64,000 nucleotides of DNA from an uncultured Duncaniella sp. (lineage in GTDB: Bacteria; Bacteroidota; Bacteroidia; Bacteroidales; Muribaculaceae), in assembly GCA_910589485.1 (NCBI GenBank), contig CAJUSW010000006.1, forward strand, positions 62,001-126,000, given 5' to 3'. Numbering within the stretch: position 1 is the first letter of the stretch; each line of letters opens with the position of its first letter. Position numbers and translations under genes: made by a program. The notes under the pieces are model-generated. The model saw nothing but the letters and a program-made list of their open reading frames with translations. It was not told the DNA's origin and ran no database searches. This document shows, piece by piece, positions 25,598-34,778 of this stretch.

Positions 25598-26206
25598 ATG
25601 ATAAAGAATCTGCTTTTTGACTTGGGTGGCGTAATCATGAATCTTGACCGCGACCGATGCGTGAGGGCTTTCGAGGCCTTAGGGATGAAGGATGCCAATG
25701 AGGTGCTGGGCGTGTATGGCCAGAAGGGTGCGTTCCTTGCCCTCGAGAAAGGGGAGATAGGGGCGGAGGAGTTCCGCGATGCGATACGCCCGATGTTTGA
25801 CCATCCGGTGACCGATGCCGAGATCGACGAGGCGTTCAACCAGTTTCTGCTCGGTATCCCCGTGGAACGGCTCAAGGCCCTGAGGCAGTTGCGCCGCCGC
25901 TACAAGGTGTATCTGCTGTCCAACACCAATCCCATAATGATGGAGGGGTTCATTGCCGAACAGTTCCGCCAGGAGGGGATGGAGATGGATGATTATTTCG
26001 ACGGAGTGGTGAAAAGCTACGAGGCCCGGTGCTACAAGCCCGACCGCGAGATATTTGACTACACTTGCGAGCATTGTGGCATAAAGCCCGAGGAGACACT
26101 GTTTTTCGACGATTCGCAGGCCAATGTCGATGCCGCCCGCGCTCTTGGATTCTATGCCGAGCTGGTGCCGGTGGGGACGGAATTCACCGATCTGCTGTCG
26201 AGATAA
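25598..26206 (+). CDS. HAD-superfamily hydrolase (subfamily IA, phosphatase-like)
   Basis: I use the ATG at 25598 (MIKNLLFDLGGVIMNLD) because the family's first motif follows directly. The in-frame ATG at 25574 would add eight residues without family similarity. HAD motifs are present: nucleophile Asp in FDLGGV, LLSNTNP, the Lys in YKPDREIF, and ETLFFDDSQANVDAA. Proteins of this type are small-molecule phosphatases; the substrate is unknown. ribF follows on the same strand after 37 bp, so dephosphorylation of a flavin-pathway intermediate is possible but unproven. Confidence 0.88.
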   Translation: MIKNLLFDLGGVIMNLDRDRCVRAFEALGMKDANEVLGVYGQKGAFLALEKGEIGAEEFRDAIRPMFDHPVTDAEIDEAFNQFLLGIPVERLKALRQLRRRYKVYLLSNTNPIMMEGFIAEQFRQEGMEMDDYFDGVVKSYEARCYKPDREIFDYTCEHCGIKPEETLFFDDSQANVDAARALGFYAELVPVGTEFTDLLSR

Positions 26207-26243
26207 CCGCTAACAAAACTCTCCGTAAAATTGTTTCTCAGTC

Positions 26244-27212
26244 ATGAATCTGATAACAAAACATGATACATCGGCCCGGCGAATAGCCGCGGTGGGGATG
26301 TATGACGGCGTGCATCTTGGCCACCGTTTCCTTATAGATTATCTGGGTGTAGAGGCCCGAAGCCGCGGATTGGTTCCGGCTGTGGTGACATTCTCGCGTC
26401 ATCCGCTCACGCTGGTGCGTCCACTGCAGGCTCCGGCTCTGCTCAACACTCTCGAGGAGCGTGTGACCATGATAGGCGAGGCCGGTGCCCGGGATGTGAT
26501 ATTGCTGAGTTTCAACGATTCGCTCCGCCACATGAGCGCGGAGGAGTTTCTGCGCGAACTGAAAGGTAAATTCGGAATCGAGGCTCTGGTGCTGGGGTTC
26601 AATAACCGTTTCGGGCATGACCGCATGGAGAGCATGGACCAGTACCGCGCCGTGGGCGAGAAGGTGGGGGTTGAGGTGATACCCGCTCCCGAGTATCGTG
26701 GCGAGGCTTCGCCGGTGAGCTCGTCGATCATACGCCGTTATCTGAGCGAGGGGCGTCCCGAGGATGCCACGCGCGCTCTTGGCCGGCCTTATGCCCTGCG
26801 CGGACGTGTGATCAACGGCAAGCGTCTGGGGCGTACACTCGGATTCCCGACTGCCAACCTGAGTATGCCCGATTATCAGGCGCTTATACCCAAGACCGGT
26901 GTGTATGCGGCTTATGTGACCACGCCCGACGGGGTGAGGCGCAAGGCTGTGGTGAATGTGGGGTATCGCCCCACGGTGGATTCGCCCGAGGCATCGGCTG
27001 ATTACCGCCATGCGGGCACGTCGGCTTCAGGAACGGGATCAGCACTGAGCATTGAGGCTCATATACTTGATTTCGTGGGATATATCTATGATGAGGAGAT
27101 AAAGGTGGAGTTTATGAAGTATATCCGTCCGGAACGGCGGTTTGCCGATACCACTAAGCTCTCGGCCCAGGTAAAGGATGATATCGCCACGGCGAGGAAG
27201 GGGCTATCGTAA
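26244..27212 (+). CDS. ribF: Bifunctional riboflavin kinase / FAD synthetase
   Basis: The 322-residue enzyme has the FAD synthetase nucleotidyltransferase motif GMYDGVHLGH near the N-terminus, SSSIIRRYL in the middle, and the riboflavin kinase domain with GRTLGFPTANL. It converts riboflavin to FMN and then FAD. Its stop codon is directly followed by the inverted TATAGAG array. Confidence 0.96.
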   Translation: MNLITKHDTSARRIAAVGMYDGVHLGHRFLIDYLGVEARSRGLVPAVVTFSRHPLTLVRPLQAPALLNTLEERVTMIGEAGARDVILLSFNDSLRHMSAEEFLRELKGKFGIEALVLGFNNRFGHDRMESMDQYRAVGEKVGVEVIPAPEYRGEASPVSSSIIRRYLSEGRPEDATRALGRPYALRGRVINGKRLGRTLGFPTANLSMPDYQALIPKTGVYAAYVTTPDGVRRKAVVNVGYRPTVDSPEASADYRHAGTSASGTGSALSIEAHILDFVGYIYDEEIKVEFMKYIRPERRFADTTKLSAQVKDDIATARKGLS

Positions 27213-27416
27213 GTATAGAGGTTAAAGTATAGAGTATAGAGATTCTTTTATAAGTATAGAGATTAAAGTATAGAGTATAGGGAATAGCTCTCTTGACGGG
27301 TGCTATTCCCTATGTTGTTAATTGTCCGATGCTAAATATCTTAACGATCTAATCTCTATACTCTATACTTTAATCTCTATACTAAAAAAATCTCTATACT
27401 TTAATCTCTATACTAT
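27211..27416. repeat. Long inverted repeat built from TATAGAG/TTAAAG units, between convergent genes
   Basis: The left arm (about 27211-27280) contains AAGTATAGAG, TTAAAGTATAGAG and TATAGAG units. The right arm (about 27348-27416) is their reverse complement, so the transcript from either strand folds into a hairpin of about 65-70 pairs. An inner hairpin GGGAATAG/CTATTCCC (27280-27310) lies in the loop. It fills the gap between ribF (+) and the GH13 gene (-). A bidirectional terminator role is likely. A related element lies at 34570-34771. Confidence 0.85.
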
Positions 27417-27426
27417 ATCTTCCCGA

Positions 27427-29298
27427 CTAAAAATTCTGTAATATCATTACCTGGCGGGGGGAGAAGGTCATTTCGGGGGTGATGGTGACGGGGTGGCCGG
27501 TGATGATGTCGGTGAGGGTTGTGCCGTAGGGGAGTATTTCGGCTGTGCGCTCCATGGTGACGGTGTTGGGCTCGTCGCGACCGTTGAGGAGCACTGTCAC
27601 CTCCTTGTCGCCGAGCTTGCGCCGGTAGGCGTAGATGCCGTTCTGGGGCATGAAGTGCTTGAGCGAACCTCGGGCTATCACCTCGTTGGCCTCGCCACGG
27701 CGCCAGTGGAGGAGCTGTGACAGATAGTCCCAGGCCTCGTTCTGCATGGGGGTGCGTCCGGCGCGGGTGAATGAGTCGGTGGTGTCGCCGGGGAATCCGC
27801 CCGGGAAATCGCGACGCACGTAGCCGTCGGATCCTTCCTTGGAGCCGTGCATCAGTATCTCGGTGCCGTAGTAGATCTGCGGGATGCCTCGTGAGGTGAG
27901 GAGAAATGCAAGAGCCTGTTTCCATGCCCCGAGCGAGTCGGGCTCTTCGAGCAGGAAGCGGTCGGTGTCGTGATTGTCGAGGAATGTGAGCACATGCTGT
28001 GGATCGGGGTACAGGAAGTCGAGCGATAGATGGTCGTAGACCTTGTTGAGACCGTCCCAGGGGGTGGTGTCCTCGTTGAACACCTTGCGGCCGTTCTGCA
28101 CGAAGTAGAAGTCCATTACCGAGGGGAGGTTGGTCTCGACGGGGTTGAGCTTGTTGCCCGACTGCCAGAATGCGCTTCCGGCCGGATTTTCGTACCAACA
28201 TTCACCCACGATGTTGAACGAGGGGTATTCGCGTCGCACGTCGGCGGCCCAGCGTGACATCGCTTTCATGTCGGCATAGGGATAAGTGTCCATGCGTATG
28301 CCGTCGATCTTGGCCGACTCGATCCACCAGATAGAGTTCTGTGTGAGGTATTTCATCAGGTGGGGGTTGCGCTGGTTGAGGTCGGGCATCTCGCGCACGA
28401 ACCATGCATTGGTGGTGTGGTCGAGGTCGTAGTCGCTCACATACGGATCATGGATGGTGGTGAGGCGGAAGTTGGTGGTCTCGTCCCCCTCGGGGTGGTT
28501 GAACCAGTCGCGCGACGGGGCGTCCTTGAGCCACGGATGATTGGAGCCCGAGTGGTTGAATATCATGTCCATCACCACTTTGAGTCCGCGGGAGTGGGCC
28601 TGCTCGATGAGGGTGCGGTACTGCTCGTTGGACCCGAAGCGGGGATCGATGTTGTAGTAGTCGGTGGTTGCATATCCGTGATAGGATCCGCCGGGCATGT
28701 CGTTTTCGAGCACGGGACATACCCATATGGCTGTCACGCCGAGCGAGTCGATATAGTCGAGGTGATCGATGATTCCCTGCATGTTGCCTCCGTGACGGCC
28801 ATTGGGATTGGTGCGGTCGGGGAGGACGGGGTGGTCGAGGCGGGCCACCTCCTTCTGTGCGGCGGGATCGGCGGCTCCCTGTGCGAAACGGTCGGGCATC
28901 AGGAGGTAGAGCACATCGGAGGCGTCGAATCCGCGGTAGTCGGAGGCGGGCTGTGTGCGTTGCTTAAGTTGATATTTTATGGTGTGACTGCGCCGTCCCT
29001 CGGTGAGTTTTATGTCCATGGTGCCGGGCTTGGCATCGGAGGAGAGGACAAAGTAGAGAAACTTGTAGTTAGGGCTTTCGAGGCGGGTGTTTTCGGCGAG
29101 CGTCACGCCGGGGTATTCCACCTCGACCTTGGCATCGGCCACGCCCGGGCCCGTGATCATTACCTGCAGAGTGTCGTTGGCCATTCCGGTCCACCAGTAG
29201 GGTGGCTCCACGTTGGTGACCATTGGGGCCTTGGAGGCCCCGAAAAGTGCTGTCCCGGCCATCAGGGCCATGGACGCAAGGGTGAGTCGTCGGAACAT
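27427..29298 (-). CDS. GH13 alpha-amylase family enzyme, SusA/neopullulanase-like
   Basis: The start at 29298 (MFRRLTLASMALMAGTALFG) gives a signal peptide; the longer open frame upstream is non-coding. The 623-residue protein has an N-terminal Ig-like cyclomaltodextrinase domain (VEPPYWWTGMANDTLQVMI), then a GH13 barrel with nucleophile Asp in DGIRMDTYPY, acid/base Glu in IVGECWYENP and Asp in FLDNHDTDRF, and a C-terminal beta domain. It is expected to cut alpha-1,4-glucans in the periplasm, like SusA. No starch-uptake genes adjoin it, so it may work alone on starch oligosaccharides. Confidence 0.93.
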   Translation of the reverse strand: MFRRLTLASMALMAGTALFGASKAPMVTNVEPPYWWTGMANDTLQVMITGPGVADAKVEVEYPGVTLAENTRLESPNYKFLYFVLSSDAKPGTMDIKLTEGRRSHTIKYQLKQRTQPASDYRGFDASDVLYLLMPDRFAQGAADPAAQKEVARLDHPVLPDRTNPNGRHGGNMQGIIDHLDYIDSLGVTAIWVCPVLENDMPGGSYHGYATTDYYNIDPRFGSNEQYRTLIEQAHSRGLKVVMDMIFNHSGSNHPWLKDAPSRDWFNHPEGDETTNFRLTTIHDPYVSDYDLDHTTNAWFVREMPDLNQRNPHLMKYLTQNSIWWIESAKIDGIRMDTYPYADMKAMSRWAADVRREYPSFNIVGECWYENPAGSAFWQSGNKLNPVETNLPSVMDFYFVQNGRKVFNEDTTPWDGLNKVYDHLSLDFLYPDPQHVLTFLDNHDTDRFLLEEPDSLGAWKQALAFLLTSRGIPQIYYGTEILMHGSKEGSDGYVRRDFPGGFPGDTTDSFTRAGRTPMQNEAWDYLSQLLHWRRGEANEVIARGSLKHFMPQNGIYAYRRKLGDKEVTVLLNGRDEPNTVTMERTAEILPYGTTLTDIITGHPVTITPEMTFSPRQVMILQNF

Positions 29299-29416
29299 AA
29301 TGCGTATAAGTATGATATGGAATAGTGAGGCCGAGTGCTGACGGCCATATGGCAAAAATACAAAGAATCCCGGTGTAATGCAAGGGTTTCGGGAGATTGA
29401 CGGCGGTGTGACACGC

Positions 29417-29457
29417 AAAAAAACATCCTTCCCCCGCCACCACGGCGAGAGAAGGAT
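29417..29457 (-). terminator. Terminator of the beta-helix protein gene
   Basis: On the minus strand ATCCTTC and GAAGGAT flank a CGCC/GGCG inner stem, followed by GTTTTTTTG. It lies about 80 bp beyond the stop codon of the gene ending at 29539. Confidence 0.85.
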
Positions 29458-29538
29458 CATTACCTGTGTAACCTTAATTAAAGAATTATTTGAATTGTAT
29501 ATGTAAAAATTCAAGTGTGTAGGTATAACTGACGTGGA

Positions 29539-31197
29539 TCAGTAGACGGCAACTTTCTTGCCTCCGATGATATACACGCCTTTGGCGAGTCCCTCGGTAG
29601 CGTTGGCGGGATCCACATTGGACTTAAGAAGCACGCCCTGCAAGTTGTAGACATCCACGGGTCCATTCTCCTCGCCGGCAAAGATATCCTCGATGCCGGT
29701 GGAATCGTCAAGCACCAGATTGCCGTCCTTGACTACCAGTGAGGCGGCCTTACCGTTGATCTGATAATCGAGAGTGAATTTAGAAGGATCTGTACAACCC
29801 TCAACAATAGTATTGCCGATGGCCCAAGGTCCCTCAAGGATTATCTTCGAGGGATTTTCAGCCTGGGCATTAGCCTGGGAAGCTACGTTCATTACAATCT
29901 TGCTGATCCCTGTGGCTGAATCATTCTCCTTGTTGAGCGTAATTGTTCCGATCTCATTATCGCCTGTAATGTGCATAACACCTCCGGCAAATACATACAC
30001 ATCACTCTTATTGCTTTCAGAACTGGCAAATGTAGTACCGTTGAAATAGGCATGACCGTTTCTCTTTACAACAATCACACCCTGAGCAGTTGTGGTAAAA
30101 TCAGCAAGTGTTACGTTCTCAAAGTAAAGACCGTTGCCGTCACATGAAATGATGGATTGAGTTATTCCATCCACCCCCTTGCCTGACAAGGTGAGATTCT
30201 TGAATGTCAGTTTCTCACCCTTATTGGCCTCGAACATTGTCTGTGATTTGTTGTAACCGCCTCGTGTGATAACGATGTCTTTACCGGCAGTTCCTGAGAT
30301 AGTTACATTTTGTGTATTAGCAGGGATATAGCGCTCTTCAGTAGTTATATTGTCGAGTATCTCAAGCTCGTTGAGCACTCCCTCCTCGAGGGATGACATG
30401 GCCGCTTTGAAACTTCCGTATATCTGATTGTTGGTTAGGTTCTTAACCACAGCATTATCAATACTCATAATATTGATATCGTTGCCATTTACCACAAGGC
30501 TATATCCTTCCGGTGCATTCATTAATTTGAAAACGGATATGTTGGTTCCACCAGTTGCAATAGTGCTCCACAACGAGACATCACCGCTAAGATAAATTCC
30601 AATAGATCCGGAAAGATTTTCGCCTTGCTTGATATTATATCCTTTTTCCATTTCTACGGAGTAAGAAGCTGTTCCCGAAACTGTCAGCGCATTGTTCTGT
30701 CCAACAAAAATAGCTCCTTTCCCTTCAGGAAGCGTTCCGGTCACAGAAACATTGTTCAGAGTCACATTGGACTTCACCTGTATGACTGCCTGGCTACAAT
30801 TAATAAACGAGCAGTCAGATACAGTAAGATTTGAACCGTTCTTGGCTTCAATCATTTTCTGAGTGACTCCCTCCACATTGTTTCCATCGAAAGTCAAATT
30901 TTCAAACTTACAAGTGGCCTTATCAAGCAGGAAGAGCAGATTTGTTTTATTCTTATCTCCACGGATAATCTTAGCTCCGTCTTCACCTTTGAAATTCAAA
31001 GTTTTCCCTGTAATGTTGATGCGGTTGCCGGTAAAAGACTGATCACCCTTGATGGTGATGGTAGCGCCGTCTGTGGCGGCTTCGACAGCTTCGGCCAACG
31101 TGCCGTAGCCGGTTTCCCCAATGAACACTGTGTTCTGGGCTGAGAGGGTTGCCAGGCTCACAAAGAGCATGGCGAGAATTGAGTAAAGTTTTTTCAT
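29539..31197 (-). CDS. Secreted parallel beta-helix protein with C-terminal sorting-like tail
   Basis: The 552-residue protein has a signal peptide (MKKLYSILAMLFVSLATLSA then QN). It then carries short repeats typical of a right-handed beta-helix (NLTFDGNNVEGVTQKMIEA, LTFKNLTLSGKGVDGITQ), with many Asn and Gly turns. The 60-residue end, VDVYNLQGVLLKSNV to KGVYIIGGKKVAVY, is a common C-terminal module of secreted Bacteroidales proteins. No catalytic signature of a pectin lyase is evident, so it may be an adhesin or surface protein. The coding sequence is visibly richer in A/T than its neighbours, hinting at horizontal transfer. It stands alone. Confidence 0.75.
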   Translation of the reverse strand: MKKLYSILAMLFVSLATLSAQNTVFIGETGYGTLAEAVEAATDGATITIKGDQSFTGNRINITGKTLNFKGEDGAKIIRGDKNKTNLLFLLDKATCKFENLTFDGNNVEGVTQKMIEAKNGSNLTVSDCSFINCSQAVIQVKSNVTLNNVSVTGTLPEGKGAIFVGQNNALTVSGTASYSVEMEKGYNIKQGENLSGSIGIYLSGDVSLWSTIATGGTNISVFKLMNAPEGYSLVVNGNDINIMSIDNAVVKNLTNNQIYGSFKAAMSSLEEGVLNELEILDNITTEERYIPANTQNVTISGTAGKDIVITRGGYNKSQTMFEANKGEKLTFKNLTLSGKGVDGITQSIISCDGNGLYFENVTLADFTTTAQGVIVVKRNGHAYFNGTTFASSESNKSDVYVFAGGVMHITGDNEIGTITLNKENDSATGISKIVMNVASQANAQAENPSKIILEGPWAIGNTIVEGCTDPSKFTLDYQINGKAASLVVKDGNLVLDDSTGIEDIFAGEENGPVDVYNLQGVLLKSNVDPANATEGLAKGVYIIGGKKVAVY

Positions 31198-31325
31198 GCA
31201 GTATATTTTTATGGTTATACCAATAATATACGTTCATTCATGCCGATTTACTCAATCGATTTACTCAAAATTTTTATAAATAAATTTACTTATAACACTA
31301 CCGGATCATGAAACTAACAATTTTC

Positions 31326-31356
31326 TTGTTATTCTCGACTTAATACGGTAATTTTG
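31326..31356 (+). promoter_or_regulatory. Promoter of the proC-proB-proA operon
   Basis: TTGT (31326-31329), 19 nt, then TAATTTTG (31349-31356) match the Bacteroidota promoter pattern. The predicted transcript begins about 20 nt before the proC ATG. Confidence 0.75.
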
Positions 31357-31383
31357 TTTTTGCAACCTTACAACGATTGACAA

Positions 31384-32175
31384 ATGAAAGTTTCCATTAT
31401 AGGTGCCGGGGCAATGGGAGGAGCTATTGCCCGCGGACTTCTCAGCACAACCTCCCCCTCGACCCCCTGCGAGATCACAGTATCTAACCCCTCGGCCGAC
31501 AAGCTCCACCCGCTCGCCCGGCTTGGAGCCATCACCACAGCATCCAATGTAGAGGCTGTGGCCGGAGCCGATGTGGTGATCCTGTGTGTGAAACCCTGGC
31601 TCGTGGAGCAGGTGATCGACGAGATAAAGGGGCATATTGATTATTCCCGCACCGAGGTGGCCGTGGTGGCTGCCGGAATCCCCACCAAGACTCTGGCCGT
31701 GTGGCTGGGAAAGATCGAGGATGAGGTGGCATTGCCTTCTTTCTGTATCGAGATGCCTAATACCGCTGTGTCGCTGTGCCAATCCATGACGTTTCAGGTC
31801 AACGGATTCGGGACATGCCCCATGTCGCTGTCGCTATTCTCGCGCCTCGGATCGGCCATGGTCATCGAGGAGCGCCAGTTGGGAGCGGCCACGTCGCTTG
31901 CCTCGTGTGGCATAGCCTATGCCATGCGTTACGTGCGCGCCGCCATGGAAGGGGGCGTGGAGTTGGGGATACGTGCCTCGCTTGCCCAGGAGATAGTGGT
32001 GCAGACCCTCATAGGGGCAGCCGGACTCCTCGCTCAGCCCGGCTCGCACCCCGAGACTGAGATAGACAAGGTGACCACTCCCGGCGGTATCACCATCAAG
32101 GGGCTCAACGCCATGGAACAATCAGGATTCACTTCGGCCGTGATCAACGGCCTTAAAGCCTCGACACCGCAATGA
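31384..32175 (+). CDS. proC: Pyrroline-5-carboxylate reductase
   Basis: The 263-residue protein has the N-terminal dinucleotide-binding motif GAGAMGGAIARGLL and the ProC end motif DKVTTPGGITIKGLNAMEQSG. It performs the last step of proline synthesis, reducing pyrroline-5-carboxylate with NAD(P)H. The stop codon overlaps the start of proB in ATGA at 32172-32175, so translation is coupled. Confidence 0.96.
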   Translation: MKVSIIGAGAMGGAIARGLLSTTSPSTPCEITVSNPSADKLHPLARLGAITTASNVEAVAGADVVILCVKPWLVEQVIDEIKGHIDYSRTEVAVVAAGIPTKTLAVWLGKIEDEVALPSFCIEMPNTAVSLCQSMTFQVNGFGTCPMSLSLFSRLGSAMVIEERQLGAATSLASCGIAYAMRYVRAAMEGGVELGIRASLAQEIVVQTLIGAAGLLAQPGSHPETEIDKVTTPGGITIKGLNAMEQSGFTSAVINGLKASTPQ

Positions 32176-33239
32176 GAATAGTAGTGAAAGTGGGGAGCAA
32201 TGTGCTCACCCGGGCCGACGGGATGCCTAATGTGACAAATATGTCGTCGCTCGTCGATCAGATCGCCACGCTGAGGTCGCTCGGACATGAGGTGATACTG
32301 GTGTCGAGCGGTGCGGTGGCCTGCGGACGCGGAGCTATCACTCCGTCGCGACAGCTCGACAGCGTGTCGGCCCGTCAGCTTTACTCCTCGATAGGGCAGA
32401 TACGTCTCATAAATCTGTATAATCAGCTGTTTGCGGGTTACGGATTGGTAGTGGGCCAGGTGCTCACACAGAAGGAGAATTTCGCATCGCGCACCTCCTA
32501 TCTCAACCAGCGTGCATGTATGCTCACCATGATAGAAAACGGCGTGATACCCATTGTGAACGAGAACGATACGGCGAGCCTTACCGAACTGATGTTCACC
32601 GACAACGATGAACTGTCGGGGCTGATAGCGGCAATGGTCGATGCCGACACACTGGTGATACTCTCCAATGTGGATGGCATTTACACCGGATTGCCGGCCG
32701 ATCCCGGGTCACGTCTCATTCCCGAGGTGGCGCCCGGACGTGACCTGAGCGAATATGTGGTGGCATCGAAAAGCGGTTTCGGGCGCGGTGGCATGGGCAC
32801 CAAGTGTGGCATAGCCGGAAAGGTGAGCGACGAGGGTATCACCGTGATGATAGCCCGCGGTGACCGTCCCGGAGTGCTTGTGGGGCTTATCGAGACTCCC
32901 GGAGAGGTGCCTCACACCACATTTCTCCCCTCGCCCCAGCCCCTGAGCAATGTGAAGCGGTGGATAGCCCACAGTGCGTCGTTTGCCAAGGGGATGATTC
33001 AGGTCGATGCCCGTGCCGAGGAGGCGTTGCGCAGTGACCGGGCCGTGAGTCTGCTCCCTATCGGAATAACCTCGGTTGACGGGGAGTGGGAAGAGGGGGA
33101 TATCGTGTCGATAATCGGTCCGGAAGGTGCACGCATCGGTGTGGGCCGGGCGTCGATGTCGAGCGAGGAGACCTCTACCGCTATAGGCCAGAGAGGCCAA
33201 CGACCGGTGGTGCATTATGATTATCTTTATATTGACTGA
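32172..33239 (+). CDS. proB: Glutamate 5-kinase with PUA domain
   Basis: The 355-residue enzyme has an amino-acid kinase domain (VVKVGSNVLT, SSGAVACGRG, VNENDTASL and GRGGMGTK) and a C-terminal PUA domain (from about residue 270, RAEEALRSDRAVSLLPIG). It phosphorylates glutamate in the first step of proline synthesis and is normally feedback-inhibited by proline. It is translationally coupled to proC. proA follows after 90 bp containing a TATAGAG array. Confidence 0.96.
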   Translation: MRIVVKVGSNVLTRADGMPNVTNMSSLVDQIATLRSLGHEVILVSSGAVACGRGAITPSRQLDSVSARQLYSSIGQIRLINLYNQLFAGYGLVVGQVLTQKENFASRTSYLNQRACMLTMIENGVIPIVNENDTASLTELMFTDNDELSGLIAAMVDADTLVILSNVDGIYTGLPADPGSRLIPEVAPGRDLSEYVVASKSGFGRGGMGTKCGIAGKVSDEGITVMIARGDRPGVLVGLIETPGEVPHTTFLPSPQPLSNVKRWIAHSASFAKGMIQVDARAEEALRSDRAVSLLPIGITSVDGEWEEGDIVSIIGPEGARIGVGRASMSSEETSTAIGQRGQRPVVHYDYLYID

Positions 33240-33246
33240 TTTTTTC

Positions 33247-33275
33247 AGTATAGAGGGGGGAGTATAGAGTATAGA
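33247..33275. repeat. Short TATAGAG array between proB and proA
   Basis: AGTATAGAGGGGGGAGTATA then GAGTATAGAG occurs in the proB-proA gap without a complementary arm. It belongs to the same repeat family as 27211-27416 and 34570-34771. Confidence 0.65.
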
Positions 33276-33329
33276 GAGCTTTAGGACGGGGAAATTGTTG
33301 TATATTTAAGAATTTAAGAAACCATCCCA

Positions 33330-34571
33330 ATGACAGAAATTTTCAAGAAGGTGCGCGAGGCGTCACGCACTATAGCAAATATAAGCGACCGGGAGCGCAA
33401 TGAGGTGCTCCTCACGCTCGCGGGGCTTTTGGAGGAGCGGTCGGCCGTTCTCCTGGAGGCCAATGCCCGTGACCTTGCCCTGATGGATAGGGCTAATCCG
33501 CTCTACGACCGTCTGCAACTGACCCCTGAACGTATCGGTGCTATCGCTTCCGATATGCGCAATGTGGCGGGCCTGCCGTCGCCGGTGGGGGAGGAGATCG
33601 AGCGCAGGACGTTGCCTAACGGCATACTGTTGCGCCGTGTGAGGGTGCCGTTTGGTGTGATAGGTGTGATATATGAGGCGCGACCCAATGTGACATTCGA
33701 TGTGTTCTCACTCTGTTTCAAGAGCGGAAACGCCTGCATACTCAAGGGTGGAAAGGATGCCGAGCAGTCCAACATGGCGGCTATTTCCATAATCCATGAG
33801 GCGCTTCGGAATCATGGCATAAGTCCCGATGTGGCTGTGATGCTTCCTGCGACGCATGAGGCTACGGCTCAGTTGCTCAATGCCGTGGGATATGTCGACG
33901 TGTGCATCCCGCGCGGTGGCCGACGGCTCATCGACTTTGTGCGTGACAATGCCCGAGTCCCTGTGATAGAGACAGGCGCAGGGGTGGTGCATGCCTATTT
34001 TGATTCGGCGGGTGATCCGGCAATGGGGCGTGATATTGTGGCCAATGCCAAGACGAGGCGCGTGAGTGTGTGCAACGCTCTCGACACCCTGCTGATCCAT
34101 CGTGACCGCCTTGGCGATCTTCCGGCCCTGTGTGAACCGCTTGCGGGGAAAAATGTGGAGATACATGCCGATCCTGAGGCTCTGACGGCTCTTTCGGGCC
34201 ATTATCCTGAGCATCTGTTGATTCCGGCTGTTCCGGAGGATTGGGACCGCGAATGGATGGACTATAAAATGGGGCTACGCACGGTGGCGTCGGTCAGCGA
34301 GGCCATATCTCATATCGCGGAGCATGGCTCGGGGCATAGCGAGTGTATAATCACCGGCTCGGATGAGGTGGCCGGCCGATTCCAGGCTGAGGTTGACGCT
34401 TCGTGTGTATATGTCAATGCGCCGACAAGTTTCACCGATGGCGCGCAATTCGGACTCGGGGCTGAAATCGGTATCAGCACCCAGAAACTCGGCCCCCGCG
34501 GACCCATGGGTCTGCGCGAGATCACCACTTACCGCTATCTCCTCACCGGCTCAGGGCAGACGAGGGGGTAG
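33330..34571 (+). CDS. proA: Glutamate-5-semialdehyde dehydrogenase
   Basis: This 413-residue aldehyde dehydrogenase has the ProA pattern PFGVIGVIYEARPNVTFD, the lysine/glutamate region GGKDAEQSN, the catalytic Cys in RRVSVCNALDTLL and a tail TQKLGPRGPMGLREITTYRY. It reduces glutamyl-5-phosphate with NADPH. Together with proC and proB it completes the glutamate-to-proline route in one operon. Confidence 0.96.
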   Translation: MTEIFKKVREASRTIANISDRERNEVLLTLAGLLEERSAVLLEANARDLALMDRANPLYDRLQLTPERIGAIASDMRNVAGLPSPVGEEIERRTLPNGILLRRVRVPFGVIGVIYEARPNVTFDVFSLCFKSGNACILKGGKDAEQSNMAAISIIHEALRNHGISPDVAVMLPATHEATAQLLNAVGYVDVCIPRGGRRLIDFVRDNARVPVIETGAGVVHAYFDSAGDPAMGRDIVANAKTRRVSVCNALDTLLIHRDRLGDLPALCEPLAGKNVEIHADPEALTALSGHYPEHLLIPAVPEDWDREWMDYKMGLRTVASVSEAISHIAEHGSGHSECIITGSDEVAGRFQAEVDASCVYVNAPTSFTDGAQFGLGAEIGISTQKLGPRGPMGLREITTYRYLLTGSGQTRG

Positions 34572-34771
34572 TATAGAGTATAGAGTATAGAGTTTTTTAG
34601 TATAGAGTATAAAGTAAAGTATAGAGGTTAAAGTATAGAGTATAGCGATTAGATTGTTGGAGTAATTGCCGTAAATTGACCGGCCTCCTCATCTAATCGC
34701 TATACTTTATACTCTATACTCTATACTAAACTAAAGGCTCTCTATACTCTATACTTTAACCTCTATACTCT
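34570..34771. repeat. Second long inverted TATAGAG repeat between convergent genes
   Basis: Directly after the proA stop come repeated GTATAGAG units. At the other end come their complements CTCTATAC, before the stop of the ABC exporter gene on the minus strand. The inner arms TATAGCGATTAGAT (34641-34654) and ATCTAATCGCTATA (34691-34704) pair perfectly around a 36-nt loop. Position and structure parallel 27211-27416, suggesting a shared terminator-like function or a common mobile origin. Confidence 0.85.
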
Positions 34772-34778
34772 CAGGACA

